The notes under the pieces are model-generated. The model searched no databases and was not told the origin of the DNA. It saw only the letters and a program-made list of their open reading frames with translations. Below are positions 21,239 to 28,878 of a stretch of 28,878 nt of DNA, in pieces. The position numbers were made by a program, and so were the translations under genes. The DNA comes from Modicisalibacter sp049808615 (GTDB lineage Bacteria > Pseudomonadota > Gammaproteobacteria > Pseudomonadales > Halomonadaceae), in NCBI RefSeq assembly GCF_049808615.1, contig NZ_JBNCAN010000036.1, forward strand, positions 1 through 28,878, read 5' to 3'. Every line of letters starts with the position of its first letter. The stretch's first letter is position 1.

Positions 21239-22522
21239 GTGAAGCTGATCCACACCGCCGACTGGCATCTCGGCCAGACCTTTCATGGCCAGGAACGCCA
21301 TGTCGAACATCGCGCCTTTCTCGACTGGCTGCTCGAGACTCTCGCCGCCCGCCAGCCGGATGCGCTGCTGATCGCCGGGGATATTTTTGATGTGGTCAAC
21401 CCGTCGCTGCGCGCCCAGGAGCTGTTTTACGACTTCATCGTCCGCGCCCACGAACGCCTGCCACAGCTCGAGATCGTGATGATCGCCGGCAACCACGACA
21501 GCGGCAACCGCATCGAACTGCCGGCACCGCTGATGCAACGCCTGAACGCCCACGCCCGGGGGCGGGTGCAGTGGCGCGACGATGGCCAACTGGATGCCGA
21601 GCGCCTATTGATTCCGCTCCACGATGATCAGGGCGAGACCCGCGCCTGGTGTCTGGCCCTGCCCTTCCTGCGCCCGGCGGAGGTCACCGGCCGGAGTGGT
21701 ATTCATACAAGCGGCATCGAGGCAAGCGGCACCGAGGCGAATGCCCAGGGCAACGACTATGTAGCCGGCATCTCGCGGGTCCACGAGCAACTCATCGAGG
21801 TGGCGCGCAAGCAGCGCAACCCTGGCCAGGCCCTGATCGCCATGAGCCATGCTCACCTGCGTGGCGCGGCGGTCTCCGAAGACAGCGAGCGCCCCATTGT
21901 CATTGGCGGCGAGGAATCGATCTCCGCAACGCTGTTTCCCGAGGACATCGCCTATGTGGCCCTCGGCCACCTGCACCGCGCCCAGCGCGTCGGCGAGGAG
22001 CGCATCCGCTACAGCGGCAGCCCCCTGCCGCTGGATTTCAGCGAGGTGACCTACCCCCACCAGGTGCTCGAAGTGACCCTCGAAGACGAACGACTGGCCG
22101 GCATCGAGGCGCTGCTCGTGCCCCGCCCGGTGACCATGCATCGCCTCGGCCCGGCGCCCCTGGAGACGATCGAGACGGAGCTTGCCGCCTTGGACCACGA
22201 CCCAGCGTTGCCTCAGGAACGCTGGCCCTGGCTGGAGGTCAGCGTGATGCTCGACGCGCCGGCGCCCGACCTGCGCGCCCGCATCGAGGCCGCCCTCAAC
22301 GGCAAGGCCCTGCGTCTGCTGCGCCTCAAGCGCCAGCTTCCCGAGACCGAGACCCAACGACCCGGTGCCAGCGAACGCCTCGAGAATATCGGCCCGCGCG
22401 CCCTCTTCGCCCGCACCTGGGAGGCCCGCTGGGGAACACCCCCCGAGGACGCCGTGCTGGCCGACTTCGACCGGCTGCGCCAGGACGTTCTGGACGCCCA
22501 GGGTGAGGAGGCCGACGCATGA
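21239..22522 (+). CDS. sbcD: Exonuclease subunit SbcD (Mre11-like)
   Basis: The product (427 aa) is the nuclease partner of SbcC, which processes hairpins and DNA ends. All Mre11 phosphoesterase motifs are present: HTADWHLG at the N-terminus, LLIAGDIFD, IAGNHDSG, MSHAHLRG and ALGHLHRAQ. RYSGSPLPLDFSE is also typical. The start is GTG 21239, fixed by the conserved MKLIHTADWHLG. A linker at about residues 159-172 contains a short imperfect duplication (SGIHTSGIEASGTEA). The stop overlaps the sbcC start by four bases (ATGA). Confidence 0.96.
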   Translation: MKLIHTADWHLGQTFHGQERHVEHRAFLDWLLETLAARQPDALLIAGDIFDVVNPSLRAQELFYDFIVRAHERLPQLEIVMIAGNHDSGNRIELPAPLMQRLNAHARGRVQWRDDGQLDAERLLIPLHDDQGETRAWCLALPFLRPAEVTGRSGIHTSGIEASGTEANAQGNDYVAGISRVHEQLIEVARKQRNPGQALIAMSHAHLRGAAVSEDSERPIVIGGEESISATLFPEDIAYVALGHLHRAQRVGEERIRYSGSPLPLDFSEVTYPHQVLEVTLEDERLAGIEALLVPRPVTMHRLGPAPLETIETELAALDHDPALPQERWPWLEVSVMLDAPAPDLRARIEAALNGKALRLLRLKRQLPETETQRPGASERLENIGPRALFARTWEARWGTPPEDAVLADFDRLRQDVLDAQGEEADA

Positions 22523-25500
22523 AGATTCTCGCCCTGCGCCTGGCCAACCTGGCCTCGCTGCCCGGCCCCGTCGAACTCGACTTCAACCAGGCCCCGCTGC
22601 GCGACGCTGGTCTGTTCGCCATCACCGGCCCCACCGGCGCCGGCAAGAGCACCCTGCTCGATGCCCTGTGCCTGGCGCTCTACGGCAGCACCCCGCGGCT
22701 GCGCCATGCCCCGATACGCGACGCCCAGCTCCCCGACGTGGGCCACGAGACGCTGACCACCGCCGACCCGCGCACCCTGCTGCGCCGGGGCACGGCCAGC
22801 GGCTATGCGGAAGTCGATTTCCTCGGCCGCGACGGGCACCGCTACCGGGCCCGCTGGGCAGTGCGCCGCGCCCGCAACAAGGCCGAGGGCAAGCTGCAGG
22901 CGGTGGAGCAGTCGCTGCGTAATCTGGAAGACGATCGCCAGCTGACCACCCAGAAGAAAGAGTTCGACCGCCTCCTGGTCGAGCGGCTGGGGCTCTCCTT
23001 CGATCAGTTCACCCGGGCGGTGCTGCTGGCCCAGAGCGAGTTCGCCGCCTTCCTCAAGGCCGACGACAACGAGCGCAGCGAATTGCTGGAAAAACTCACC
23101 GACACCGCCGAATACTCCGAAATCTCCAAGGCCGCCTACCGCCGCGCCAGCGAGGCGAAGAAACGCGTCGAGGCCCTGGAAGCCCGGCTCGCCGACGACC
23201 TGCCCACCGAGCCCGAGGCCCGCGCCGAGCTGGAACGCATCGCCGAGGCTGCCCAGCGTGAGCTGGACGCCATCCAGCAGGAAGCCAAGCGCCTGGAGGC
23301 CCGCCGGCAGTGGCACGCCACGGATGAAACGCTTCGCCAAGCCTACGTTGACGGGCGCCAGCACCAACAGGACGCCGAGGACCACTGGCAACGCCTGGCG
23401 GATGTCCGGACCGACCGCGAGTGGCGACGCCTGCTCGCCCCTCAGCGCCATCGCCTGACGCGCCAGACCGAACTGCCCGGTGAGATCACGCGCTTCGAAA
23501 CCACCCATGGCGACACACTCAAGAGGCTGGAAGTCGCCACGGCCACGCAACAGGCCGCCACCGAGCGGCGGGATCAGGCCGAGCAGGCGCTGCGTGAGGC
23601 TAGCCAGGCACGCCAAAACGCCCAACCTGAGCTGCGCCAGGCCCGGGAGCAGGCCCAGCGGCTGGCCACCCTGGCGCACCGGCTGGCGGATCTCGAGACG
23701 AACCACCAGCAGCGCCAGCATCAGGTCAACCAACTCGCCGAACAGCGCCGACAGGCCGAGGATAAGCAGCGCGAACTCGAGCGCCGCCGCGACGAATGGC
23801 AGGCCACCCTAAAGCAACTCCTGGGCGATCACGACCGGCCGGAGAGCGCCCGCCAGGCTGCCCAGCAGGATCACGACCGAGCCGCGAGGCGTCATCTGGC
23901 GTTGGGTGAGCTGGAAAGCCGCTGGCAGGAGGCCTGGCGTGCCGACCAGGCCCACCAGACGCTGGCCCGCCGCCTGGACGAGGACGAGCAGCGCAAGGAG
24001 ACGCTTGTCGAACAGGGCAAGACCGCTCGGCAGCGCCTGGACGACCGGGAACGCCACTACCGCACGGTGCATGAGGTCATTGAACGCAGCCGCGCCGTGC
24101 GCAGCGAGAGTGTGGTGAGGCTGCGCGAAGGCCTCGATGAGGGCGAGCCCTGCCCGGTGTGCGGCGGCCTCGACCACCCCTGGCGTCACCATCCGCCCGA
24201 GACGCAGGAGGCCGCCCAGCTCAAAGCCCAGCGGATTGAGGAGGATCGCCAGCTCGAAGAGGCTCGCCAGGAACGCGACCAGGCCCAGCAGGCGCGTGAC
24301 GACCTCATCGGGCAATACCGCGCCCTCGAGGCCGCGCTGGCCCAGCATCGCCAAGACCTGCAGCACACCGAGCAGCGCCTGGCCGGCGCTCGCCAGGCCC
24401 TCGCCGACCATCCGCTGCATGGCGAACTGAATGCCGTCGACGCCGCCGAGCGCGACGCCTGGCTGGCACGCCAACACCAGGAAAGCGCCGCTGCCCGACA
24501 GCATAGCGAACGGGCCTTGCAGGCACTGGCCCGCGCCGAGACCGAGCTGGCCCCGCTCGAGGAAGCGTTGCGCCAAAGCGAGCTGGAACTTGCCCAGTTG
24601 GAGACCCAGCGGGTCAGCGTCGAGCAGGAGCTGGCGACCCTGGCCGACCAACTGCCGCCCCTGCGTCGGGATCGCGACGAGGCCCATCATCGGCTTATAG
24701 GCCTGCTCGGCGAACACCCCACCCCAGACGCCTGGCAACAACAGTTGGACGCTCGTCAGGACGCCGCCCGCCAGGCGCGAGACCGCTCCCTGGAGCGGCT
24801 TCACGAGGCCAACCGCAAGCGGGAACAGCTCACCCAGCAGGCAAGCCATGAAGCGGAGCAGATCGCCCGACTCCAACAGGAGCGCGACACCCTGGACCGG
24901 GAACTGGCCGAGTGGCGCCAGGCCCATCCGGCGCTGGACGACGCCACCCTGCAAAGGCTGCTGGCCCAGTCGGAAGACGAGGCCAGCCGCCAGGAGCGGC
25001 AGCTGCTTGAGGCAGAGGAGGCACGCCAGCGCAGCGAAGCCAGCCTGGCCGAACGCCGCCAGGCGTTGATCGCCCACCGCCACGACCAGAACCTGGCCAC
25101 GGGTGAAGAAGGAAAAGAAGGTGATGAGCACGATGAAGCGCTGTTGGCGGACGACGTGGAAGCCGAGATCCAGCGCCGCCGGGAAGCGCTAGCCGGCGAG
25201 CAAGAAGCCCTCGCCCCACGGCTGGACGCCGCCCAGCAGACTCGTGATGACGCCGTTCACGCCCTGCGCGACGACGACCGCCGCCGGGACCGTCAGCGCC
25301 AGATGCAGGCCGAACGGGAGACCGCCAGAACCGAACACCGCCGCTGGGGGCAGATCAGCGAGCTGATCGGCGCCGCCGACGGCAAGACCTTCCGGCGCAT
25401 CGCCCAGGCCTGGAACCTGGAGCGCCTGCTGGAGGAAGCCAACGCCCACCTCACCGGGCTGACTCGTCGTTATCGCCTGGAGCGCGGCGGCAGCGAACTC

Positions 25501-25842
25501 GGCCTGCTGGTGATGGATCGGGACATGGGCGACGAGCGCCGCTCCGTGCATTCGCTCTCCGGCGGCGAGACCTTCCTGGTCTCACTGGCATTGGCCCTGG
25601 GGCTCGCCTCCATGGCCTCCGGCCAACTCGCTATTGAGTCGCTATTCATCGACGAAGGCTTCGGCAGCCTCGACCCGCAATCCCTGGCGCTGGCCATGGA
25701 AGCCCTCGACGGCCTGCAAGCCCAGGGCCGCCGCGTCGGCGTGATCTCCCATGTGCAGGAAATGCACGAACGCATCCCGGTGCAGATTCGGGTGGAACCG
25801 ATGGGGAATGGGACTAGCCGGGCGCGGTTGGTGAGTGAGTGA
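22519..25842 (+). CDS. sbcC: Exonuclease subunit SbcC (Rad50-like SMC ATPase)
   Basis: The product (1107 aa) has split ATPase halves separated by a very long Gln-, Arg- and Glu-rich coiled coil. Walker A is GPTGAGKST at residues 37-45. The zinc hook CPVC is at 545-548, almost exactly mid-protein, as required for dimerisation of the coiled-coil apex. The ABC signature SLSGGETFLVS lies near 1011 and Walker B LFIDEGFGSLD near 1042. Length is within the usual 1000-1200 range. With SbcD it cleaves cruciforms and protein-blocked ends. Very high GC and strong third-position bias create long antisense shadow frames here, which are not genes. Confidence 0.96.
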   Translation: MKILALRLANLASLPGPVELDFNQAPLRDAGLFAITGPTGAGKSTLLDALCLALYGSTPRLRHAPIRDAQLPDVGHETLTTADPRTLLRRGTASGYAEVDFLGRDGHRYRARWAVRRARNKAEGKLQAVEQSLRNLEDDRQLTTQKKEFDRLLVERLGLSFDQFTRAVLLAQSEFAAFLKADDNERSELLEKLTDTAEYSEISKAAYRRASEAKKRVEALEARLADDLPTEPEARAELERIAEAAQRELDAIQQEAKRLEARRQWHATDETLRQAYVDGRQHQQDAEDHWQRLADVRTDREWRRLLAPQRHRLTRQTELPGEITRFETTHGDTLKRLEVATATQQAATERRDQAEQALREASQARQNAQPELRQAREQAQRLATLAHRLADLETNHQQRQHQVNQLAEQRRQAEDKQRELERRRDEWQATLKQLLGDHDRPESARQAAQQDHDRAARRHLALGELESRWQEAWRADQAHQTLARRLDEDEQRKETLVEQGKTARQRLDDRERHYRTVHEVIERSRAVRSESVVRLREGLDEGEPCPVCGGLDHPWRHHPPETQEAAQLKAQRIEEDRQLEEARQERDQAQQARDDLIGQYRALEAALAQHRQDLQHTEQRLAGARQALADHPLHGELNAVDAAERDAWLARQHQESAAARQHSERALQALARAETELAPLEEALRQSELELAQLETQRVSVEQELATLADQLPPLRRDRDEAHHRLIGLLGEHPTPDAWQQQLDARQDAARQARDRSLERLHEANRKREQLTQQASHEAEQIARLQQERDTLDRELAEWRQAHPALDDATLQRLLAQSEDEASRQERQLLEAEEARQRSEASLAERRQALIAHRHDQNLATGEEGKEGDEHDEALLADDVEAEIQRRREALAGEQEALAPRLDAAQQTRDDAVHALRDDDRRRDRQRQMQAERETARTEHRRWGQISELIGAADGKTFRRIAQAWNLERLLEEANAHLTGLTRRYRLERGGSELGLLVMDRDMGDERRSVHSLSGGETFLVSLALALGLASMASGQLAIESLFIDEGFGSLDPQSLALAMEALDGLQAQGRRVGVISHVQEMHERIPVQIRVEPMGNGTSRARLVSE

Positions 25843-25963
25843 ACATGTAAATGAGTGAGAACAGGCCGGTCACATTGGCCTTGGCCCGCCGCTGCGCTGA
25901 ACTGCCCATCGTGCAGCAAAGAGTTCAGTGAATGGCGCCCCGTGGGTGAAAAGGAGGAAAGGG

Positions 25964-26827
25964 ATGTCAGACGCTCGAGAGACGACAACGCGCAGCATAC
26001 TGATCACCGGGTGCTCAAGCGGTATCGGCCATGCCGCGGCCCACGCCCTGGTCGCCCGGGGCTGGCGAGTCTTCGCCACGGCCCGGGCCGAGGCGGACGT
26101 CGCCAGGCTGCTAGAGGAAGGCCTGGAGGCCCTGCCACTGGACCTTGTCAGCAGCGCCTCGATCGAGGCAACGGTAGAAACGGTGCGGGAACGCACCGGT
26201 GGGCGGCTGACGGCGCTATTCAACAACGGCGCCTACGGCCAGCCCGGTGCGGTGGAGGACCTGTCTCGAGAGGTGCTACGGGCCCAGCTGGAGACCAACC
26301 TCCTCGGCACCCACGAGCTCACCACCCGGGTGCTGCCGATGATGCGTGCCCAGGGTCACGGTCGCATCGTGCAGAACAGCTCGGTACTGGGCCTTGCCGC
26401 CCTGCCCTATCGTGGCGCCTATGTGTGCTCCAAGTTCGCTCTCGAGGGGCTCACCGACACCCTGCGCATGGAGCTTGAGGGCAGCGGCATCCATGTCAGC
26501 CTGATCGAGCCCGGTCCGATCATCAGCCGCTTCCGCGAAAACGCCTACCGCGCCTTTCAGGCGCATATCGACACGACCCATAGCGCCCATGCCGCCACCT
26601 ACCGGAAGGTAGAGGCCCGGCTGGCCGGCAGCGACAGCGGAGGCGGCTTCTCTCTGGGGCCCGAGGCCGTGGTCAAGAAGCTGGTGCATGCCTTGGAGAA
26701 CCAACGCCCGCGGCCCCGCTACGCGGTGACGTTGCCCACACATATGTTCACGGTGCTGAAGCGTATCCTGAGCACAGGCGGCATGGACCGAGTGCTGCTG
26801 CGTTCGACACGGGACGAGCGGGAGTGA
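25964..26827 (+). CDS. Short-chain dehydrogenase/reductase
   Basis: The product (287 aa) is a classical SDR. The cofactor motif TGCSSGIG is at residues 15-22, the NNG motif (LFNNGAYG) follows, and the catalytic Tyr153 and Lys157 are in YVCSK. LIEPGPI corresponds to the conserved PG motif. The substrate is unknown. ATG 25964 has an ideal AGGAGG with a six-base spacer; the longer frame at 25928 is not supported. It follows sbcC after 121 bases and is the last intact, recognised gene before the decayed region. Confidence 0.92.
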   Translation: MSDARETTTRSILITGCSSGIGHAAAHALVARGWRVFATARAEADVARLLEEGLEALPLDLVSSASIEATVETVRERTGGRLTALFNNGAYGQPGAVEDLSREVLRAQLETNLLGTHELTTRVLPMMRAQGHGRIVQNSSVLGLAALPYRGAYVCSKFALEGLTDTLRMELEGSGIHVSLIEPGPIISRFRENAYRAFQAHIDTTHSAHAATYRKVEARLAGSDSGGGFSLGPEAVVKKLVHALENQRPRPRYAVTLPTHMFTVLKRILSTGGMDRVLLRSTRDERE

Positions 26828-27012
26828 GTCGTTTTGAGGGGCAGATCCTCATTTCTACTCTCATTTCCACTCGTGCCGGAAGGCCCTGCACTCCGCATCA
26901 ACTCGATTCCTGTAGCAGTCAACACGCCTTGCTCACAGCGTTTGGGCAACCCGCGCCGAGGAACATCCTGTCAATGCCGGCCTTTAGTCTGCCGATTGCC
27001 GAACGCCATATC

Positions 27013-27034
27013 GTACAATAATCCGAGCAGTACA
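27013..27034. promoter_or_regulatory. Two GTACA half-sites upstream of the yefM remnant
   Basis: GTACA occurs at 27013-27017 and 27030-27034, just before the yefM reading frame. YefM-YoeB operons are autoregulated through TGTACA-type palindromes in the promoter. These may be the remains of that operator; the flanking bases no longer form the full palindrome. Confidence 0.35.
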
Positions 27035-27057
27035 AAATCATGTGCAAGATGCATCCT

Positions 27058-27306
27058 ATGGACGCCATCAGCGATACCGCCGCGCGCACCCACCTGGCCA
27101 AGACCATGCAGCAGGTCTGCGATAACCATGCGCCGGTCACTATTACCCGCAGCAAGGCTCCTTCCGCGGTGATGATCTTGCTGAAGGACTACGAGACCCT
27201 GTAGGAAACCGCCTACCTGCTACGTTCAACAAAGAACGCCCACCGCCTACTTGAATCCATCATCCAGCTTGAGGAAAGTGAGGATCAGGAGCTCATAGAG
27301 GAATGA
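27058..27306 (+). pseudogene. yefM: yefM antitoxin pseudogene (Phd/YefM family) with internal amber stop
   Basis: The frame reads MDAISDTAARTHLAKTM, then DNHAPVTITRSKAPSAVMIL, which is clearly a YefM antitoxin N-terminal DNA-binding domain. A TAG at 27202-27204 interrupts the expected DYESLEETAYLLRS motif (seen here as DYETL-stop-ETAYLLRS) and replaces a Glu codon, GAG to TAG. Beyond it the frame stays open as LLESIIQLEESEDQELIEE to 27306, so without the stop the protein would be a normal 82 aa. The truncated 48-residue product would keep the DNA-binding part but lose the toxin-neutralising part. Its natural stop overlaps the toxin start by four bases, as usual in these operons. Confidence 0.85.
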
Positions 27307-27367
27307 AACCGGCCTTTTCCGAGCACGCATGGGGGAGGACTACCTCTACTGGCAAAAGGCCGGCAAG
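27303..27367 (+). pseudogene. yoeB: yoeB toxin 5' fragment
   Basis: The frame begins MKPAFSEHAW, the signature start of YoeB/Txe mRNA interferases. After two extra G bases near 27331-27335 it continues in another frame as EDYLYWQKAGK. The match then stops at about 27367. The continuation of the gene is found some 900 bases downstream, so this is the left part of a split, frameshifted toxin gene. Confidence 0.8.
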
Positions 27368-27369
27368 CC

Positions 27370-27718
27370 CCCTCCTCGTACCTGAACATGAGCAGGTGGC
27401 TGGTCTTCCCGGACTTCGTGACGATGACGTCATAGGTGCCGGTATAGGCTTGTGGCGACTTCGCGCCAAGCCCGTAGTAGTGAGCTGCGCCGCCTCGCCG
27501 TGGGTCATGCCAATGCCGACAAAGACATCGATCAGCGTGGCCTCATGCCTCGCCTTGAGGTGACCCTAGTAGGCATTGCACGCGATCTCGCTGATCACCG
27601 CCTCAATGCGCCGATGGCTGTTGTAAATGGTGGTGGAGAGGGTCTGAGCCGACTTGGCATTTATATGGATAGTTATGACTTCGCCCTGAGCGGCGATCCG
27701 ACGATAACCGGCCTCAAG
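27370..27718 (-). pseudogene. Possible decayed coding sequence of unknown family
   Basis: On the minus strand, one frame reads as plausible protein from 27718 (LEAGYRRIAAQGEV, then TLSTTIYNSHRRIEAVISEI) up to a TAG at 27566-27568. It continues in the same frame (GHLKARHEATLIDVFVGIG) to about 27485, then in another frame (YYGLGAKSPQAYTGTYDV, then KTSHLLMFRYEE). Codon choice is GC-rich and protein-like in each piece. I do not recognise the family. This may be a chance pattern; the support is only composition and continuity across one stop and one frameshift. Confidence 0.25.
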
Positions 27719-27798
27719 CTAAGCTCTATGTTGGATATATTCCGAACTCTAGTACCATCTCATAAATTAAATAAGCGCAGCCAGCCGAGGAGAGGTCC

Positions 27799-28116
27799 AT
27801 GTTCGTCATTCTACGAGGCGCATCGCTGGAGGGGGTTCGGCGTCACCTAGCCCACTACCGACCGGGGATGGGCCGCCTGCCAACAAACCATCCATTGTAC
27901 GAAACTGCCGAGGCATGCCTATCGTCGGTACACGCCGCCGAGACCGAACTGCTCGCCGGCGCCAAGACTGACGAGTCAGGCATCGCCTTGCCGCGCAAGG
28001 CCTTGCAGTCTCTCACTCGGACGACCGAGGAATTGGTGGATCAGGGGCTATGGTCCCAGGATCAGCTGCGTCAGTATATCGATCCGCTGATCGGGCGAGC
28101 CCGGCGCTATGGATAA
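27799..28116 (+). CDS. Hypothetical protein, 105 aa, within the yoeB insertion
   Basis: This is the only intact-looking ORF of the right-hand region. It has a good ribosome binding site (GAGGAG with a six-base spacer). The product begins MFVILRGASLEGVRRHLAHY and ends QLRQYIDPLIGRARRYG, with no signal peptide or membrane helix and a probable helical C-terminal half. I do not recognise the family. Its position inside a segment that split yoeB suggests that it came with the inserted DNA. It could be cargo of a mobile element or an accessory gene. Confidence 0.5.
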   Translation: MFVILRGASLEGVRRHLAHYRPGMGRLPTNHPLYETAEACLSSVHAAETELLAGAKTDESGIALPRKALQSLTRTTEELVDQGLWSQDQLRQYIDPLIGRARRYG

Positions 28117-28268
28117 CCCCCTCGGCATTGATCAAATTGTTATTTTACTGAATTGTAAATTGAAGCCAAAAGGCGCACCTTATTATACCGGCTTTTTCCA
28201 CTCTCACCGGCGTTCTTGCCCCGTCGCTTCTTGTGCCCGTCATCATGATCTCCGTGCCGTGATCCGCC

Positions 28269-28458
28269 AAGATGCCACGCCGAGTGAACCAACTGATCGA
28301 GGAGATCCAGCGCCCCCCTCGAGGGGACCAGCAAGCCGTAATTGCTCAAGCACGGCCAGGCGGTCTAATGGTCCCGGCGCATCAAAGGTGAGCATCGCAT
28401 CGTCAACAAGGTCACGGATGACTCACTTCTGATTGCGCAGCTTCGGTATCACTACTAA
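28269..28458 (+). pseudogene. yoeB: yoeB toxin 3' fragment with stops and frameshift
   Basis: The frame KMPRRVNQLIEEIQRP shifts by one base in a C run near 28312-28317. It continues PLEGTSKP-stop-LLKHGQAV-stop-WSRRIKGEHRIVNKVTDD and ends SLLIAQLRYHY, the highly conserved YoeB C-terminus. In-frame TAA codons are at 28339-28341 and 28366-28368. Together with the 5' fragment it accounts for a complete YoeB of about 85 residues. The toxin is certainly inactive. Confidence 0.82.
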
Positions 28459-28479
28459 TTAAGTCCCATGCCAGGCTGT

Positions 28480-28617
28480 CTCAATGACCAAGCGCAACAT
28501 CTGATCCATCCGGTATGGTGCTGCCATGACCCATCGTTATCGCCATCTCACTGCTGAAGACCGATAAGGCGATCTACTTCGCTGACCCACATAGCCCATG
28601 GCAACGGGGTTACAAAT
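28480..28617 (+). mobile_element. IS30-family transposase remnant with internal deletion
   Basis: ATG 28526 opens MTHRYRHLTAEDR, the N-terminal signature of IS30 transposases, and ends at TAA 28565. Immediately after it, AIYFADPHSPWQRG is the catalytic C-terminal motif (YFADPxSPWQRG) of the same family. About 250 residues between them are missing. The stretch 28484-28508 (TCAATGACCAAGCGCAACAT and flanks) resembles an IS30 terminal inverted repeat. The element is inactive. Confidence 0.75.
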
Positions 28618-28628
28618 CGTTGCCATGG
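28596..28628. repeat. Perfect 11-base inverted repeat at the IS30/IS5 junction
   Basis: CCATGGCAACG (28596-28606) and CGTTGCCATGG (28618-28628) are perfect inverted copies with an 11-base centre. On the plus strand the left copy codes for PWQR of the IS30 fragment, and on the minus strand the right copy codes for PWQR of the IS5 fragment. The junction therefore lies at shared microhomology between two unrelated transposases. Confidence 0.8.
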
Positions 28629-28721
28629 CACCAGAGCATCTATCTGGGTCAGGAACCGCTCTTGGCGGGTAACCTTCTTCTTGTTCTAGTGCTCAGCCTG
28701 GGCGAACGAGATCTACTTCAC
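28618..28721 (-). mobile_element. IS5-family transposase N-terminal remnant
   Basis: Read on the minus strand from GTG 28721, the frame gives K-stop-ISFAQAEH-stop-NKKKVTRQERFLTQIDALVPWQRF. This is the conserved N-terminus of IS5-family transposases (typically KKVTRRERFLxEMDxLVPW). Two in-frame TAG codons and the abrupt end at the IS30 junction show that it is dead. The right-hand terminal repeat was not identified. Confidence 0.72.
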
Positions 28722-28878
28722 CGGGTGGCTCTGTCAGACGATGGCGGGATGGTCGGGTTCTCCCGAGTTCGACAGTTAGAAGCGTAATCTATTGATTAGC
28801 CTGGAAACGCCTTTTCAAAATTGGCACTACAAGCGTGATGCAGCAGGTGCCGGCAGGCCAATGGCTTCGAAAAGATCG
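28722..28878. other. Unassigned end of window
   Basis: I see no supported gene or element in the last 157 bases. A small CGGG-TTCT-CCCG hairpin is present at about 28763-28774. The sequence may contain the end of the IS5 element or the beginning of a feature that continues outside the window. Confidence 0.3.

Larger units (their letters stand above)
27368..28268. mobile_element. About 900-base insertion splitting yoeB
   Basis: The left and right yoeB fragments join exactly in the protein alignment (YWQKAGK, then KMPRRVNQL), so the material between them is an insertion. An AAG occurs at both junctions (27365-27367 and 28269-28271) and could be a very short target duplication or simply part of the Lys-Lys codons. 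I found no terminal inverted repeats and no transposase in it. It contains one plausible 105-aa ORF and a possible decayed frame on the minus strand. The nature of the element is unknown. Confidence 0.55.

Noticed and set aside
22213..23733. 506-aa minus-strand frame
   Set aside because: Antisense shadow of sbcD/sbcC caused by high GC at third positions; it is Leu/Gly-rich with no domain.
23809..25131. 440-aa minus-strand frame
   Set aside because: Antisense shadow of the SbcC coiled coil; no ribosome binding site or recognisable family.
26834..27172. 112-aa plus-strand ORF
   Set aside because: It overlaps the yefM remnant in another frame and shows no ribosome binding site or protein-like composition.
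28109..28432. 107-aa plus-strand ORF
   Set aside because: Most of it is an alternative frame over the yoeB 3' remnant, with no ribosome binding site.

Overview
The window looks like chromosomal DNA of a moderately halophilic gammaproteobacterium, most likely Halomonadaceae (Halomonas/Chromohalobacter-like). The grounds are gene content (two phasins, DusA, OsmC, SbcCD, endonuclease V, DUF1415), GC-rich codon use through most of the window and strong Shine-Dalgarno sequences. No tRNA, rRNA or CRISPR array was seen. All family assignments were read from the sequence by eye; no database search was possible.

Layout. 1-1500: an XRE regulator with an S24-like tail, then about 770 bp without a large gene that holds a hairpin-rich, repeat-like block and two tiny ORFs with good ribosome binding sites. 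1497-5072: dusA, an AstE/aspartoacylase-family metallohydrolase, a periplasmic YceI protein and a CDP-alcohol phosphatidyltransferase. 5354-12605: a compact cluster of a BchC-like dehydrogenase, a PTPS/QueD-like protein, a GT4 glycosyltransferase, a SAM methyltransferase and a flippase-like membrane protein, with four start/stop overlaps or near-abutments. It continues with a RibD-type reductase, a GTP cyclohydrolase II and a creatininase-family hydrolase in alternating orientations. 12780-16145: a CPA2 antiporter, an amidoligase and a class I glutamine-amidotransferase-like hydrolase. 16205-18362: OsmC, DUF1415 and an aldo/keto reductase. 18600-20340: two tandem phasin transcription units with matching control motifs and terminators. 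20364-26827: endonuclease V, SbcD, SbcC and a short-chain dehydrogenase. 26828-28878: a gene graveyard with a decayed yefM-yoeB toxin-antitoxin pair split by about 900 bp of foreign sequence, and fused fragments of IS30- and IS5-family transposases.

The best candidate for an undescribed system is the 5.3-12.6 kb cluster. It combines the opening step of riboflavin/pyrimidine chemistry (GTP cyclohydrolase II), a ribosyl-reductase (RibD C-terminal domain without the deaminase), a creatininase-fold amide hydrolase of the superfamily that includes archaeal ArfB, and a PTPS fold that has lost most catalytic residues. Tailoring genes for oxidation or reduction, glycosylation and methylation and a membrane protein complete it. 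Together they suggest a dedicated pathway for a glycosylated, methylated pteridine or pyrimidine metabolite, possibly membrane-associated. A second candidate is the amidoligase/GATase pair, which fits synthesis and turnover of an unknown amide-linked metabolite. A third is the second phasin, which carries nine 11-residue repeats resembling group 3 LEA proteins.
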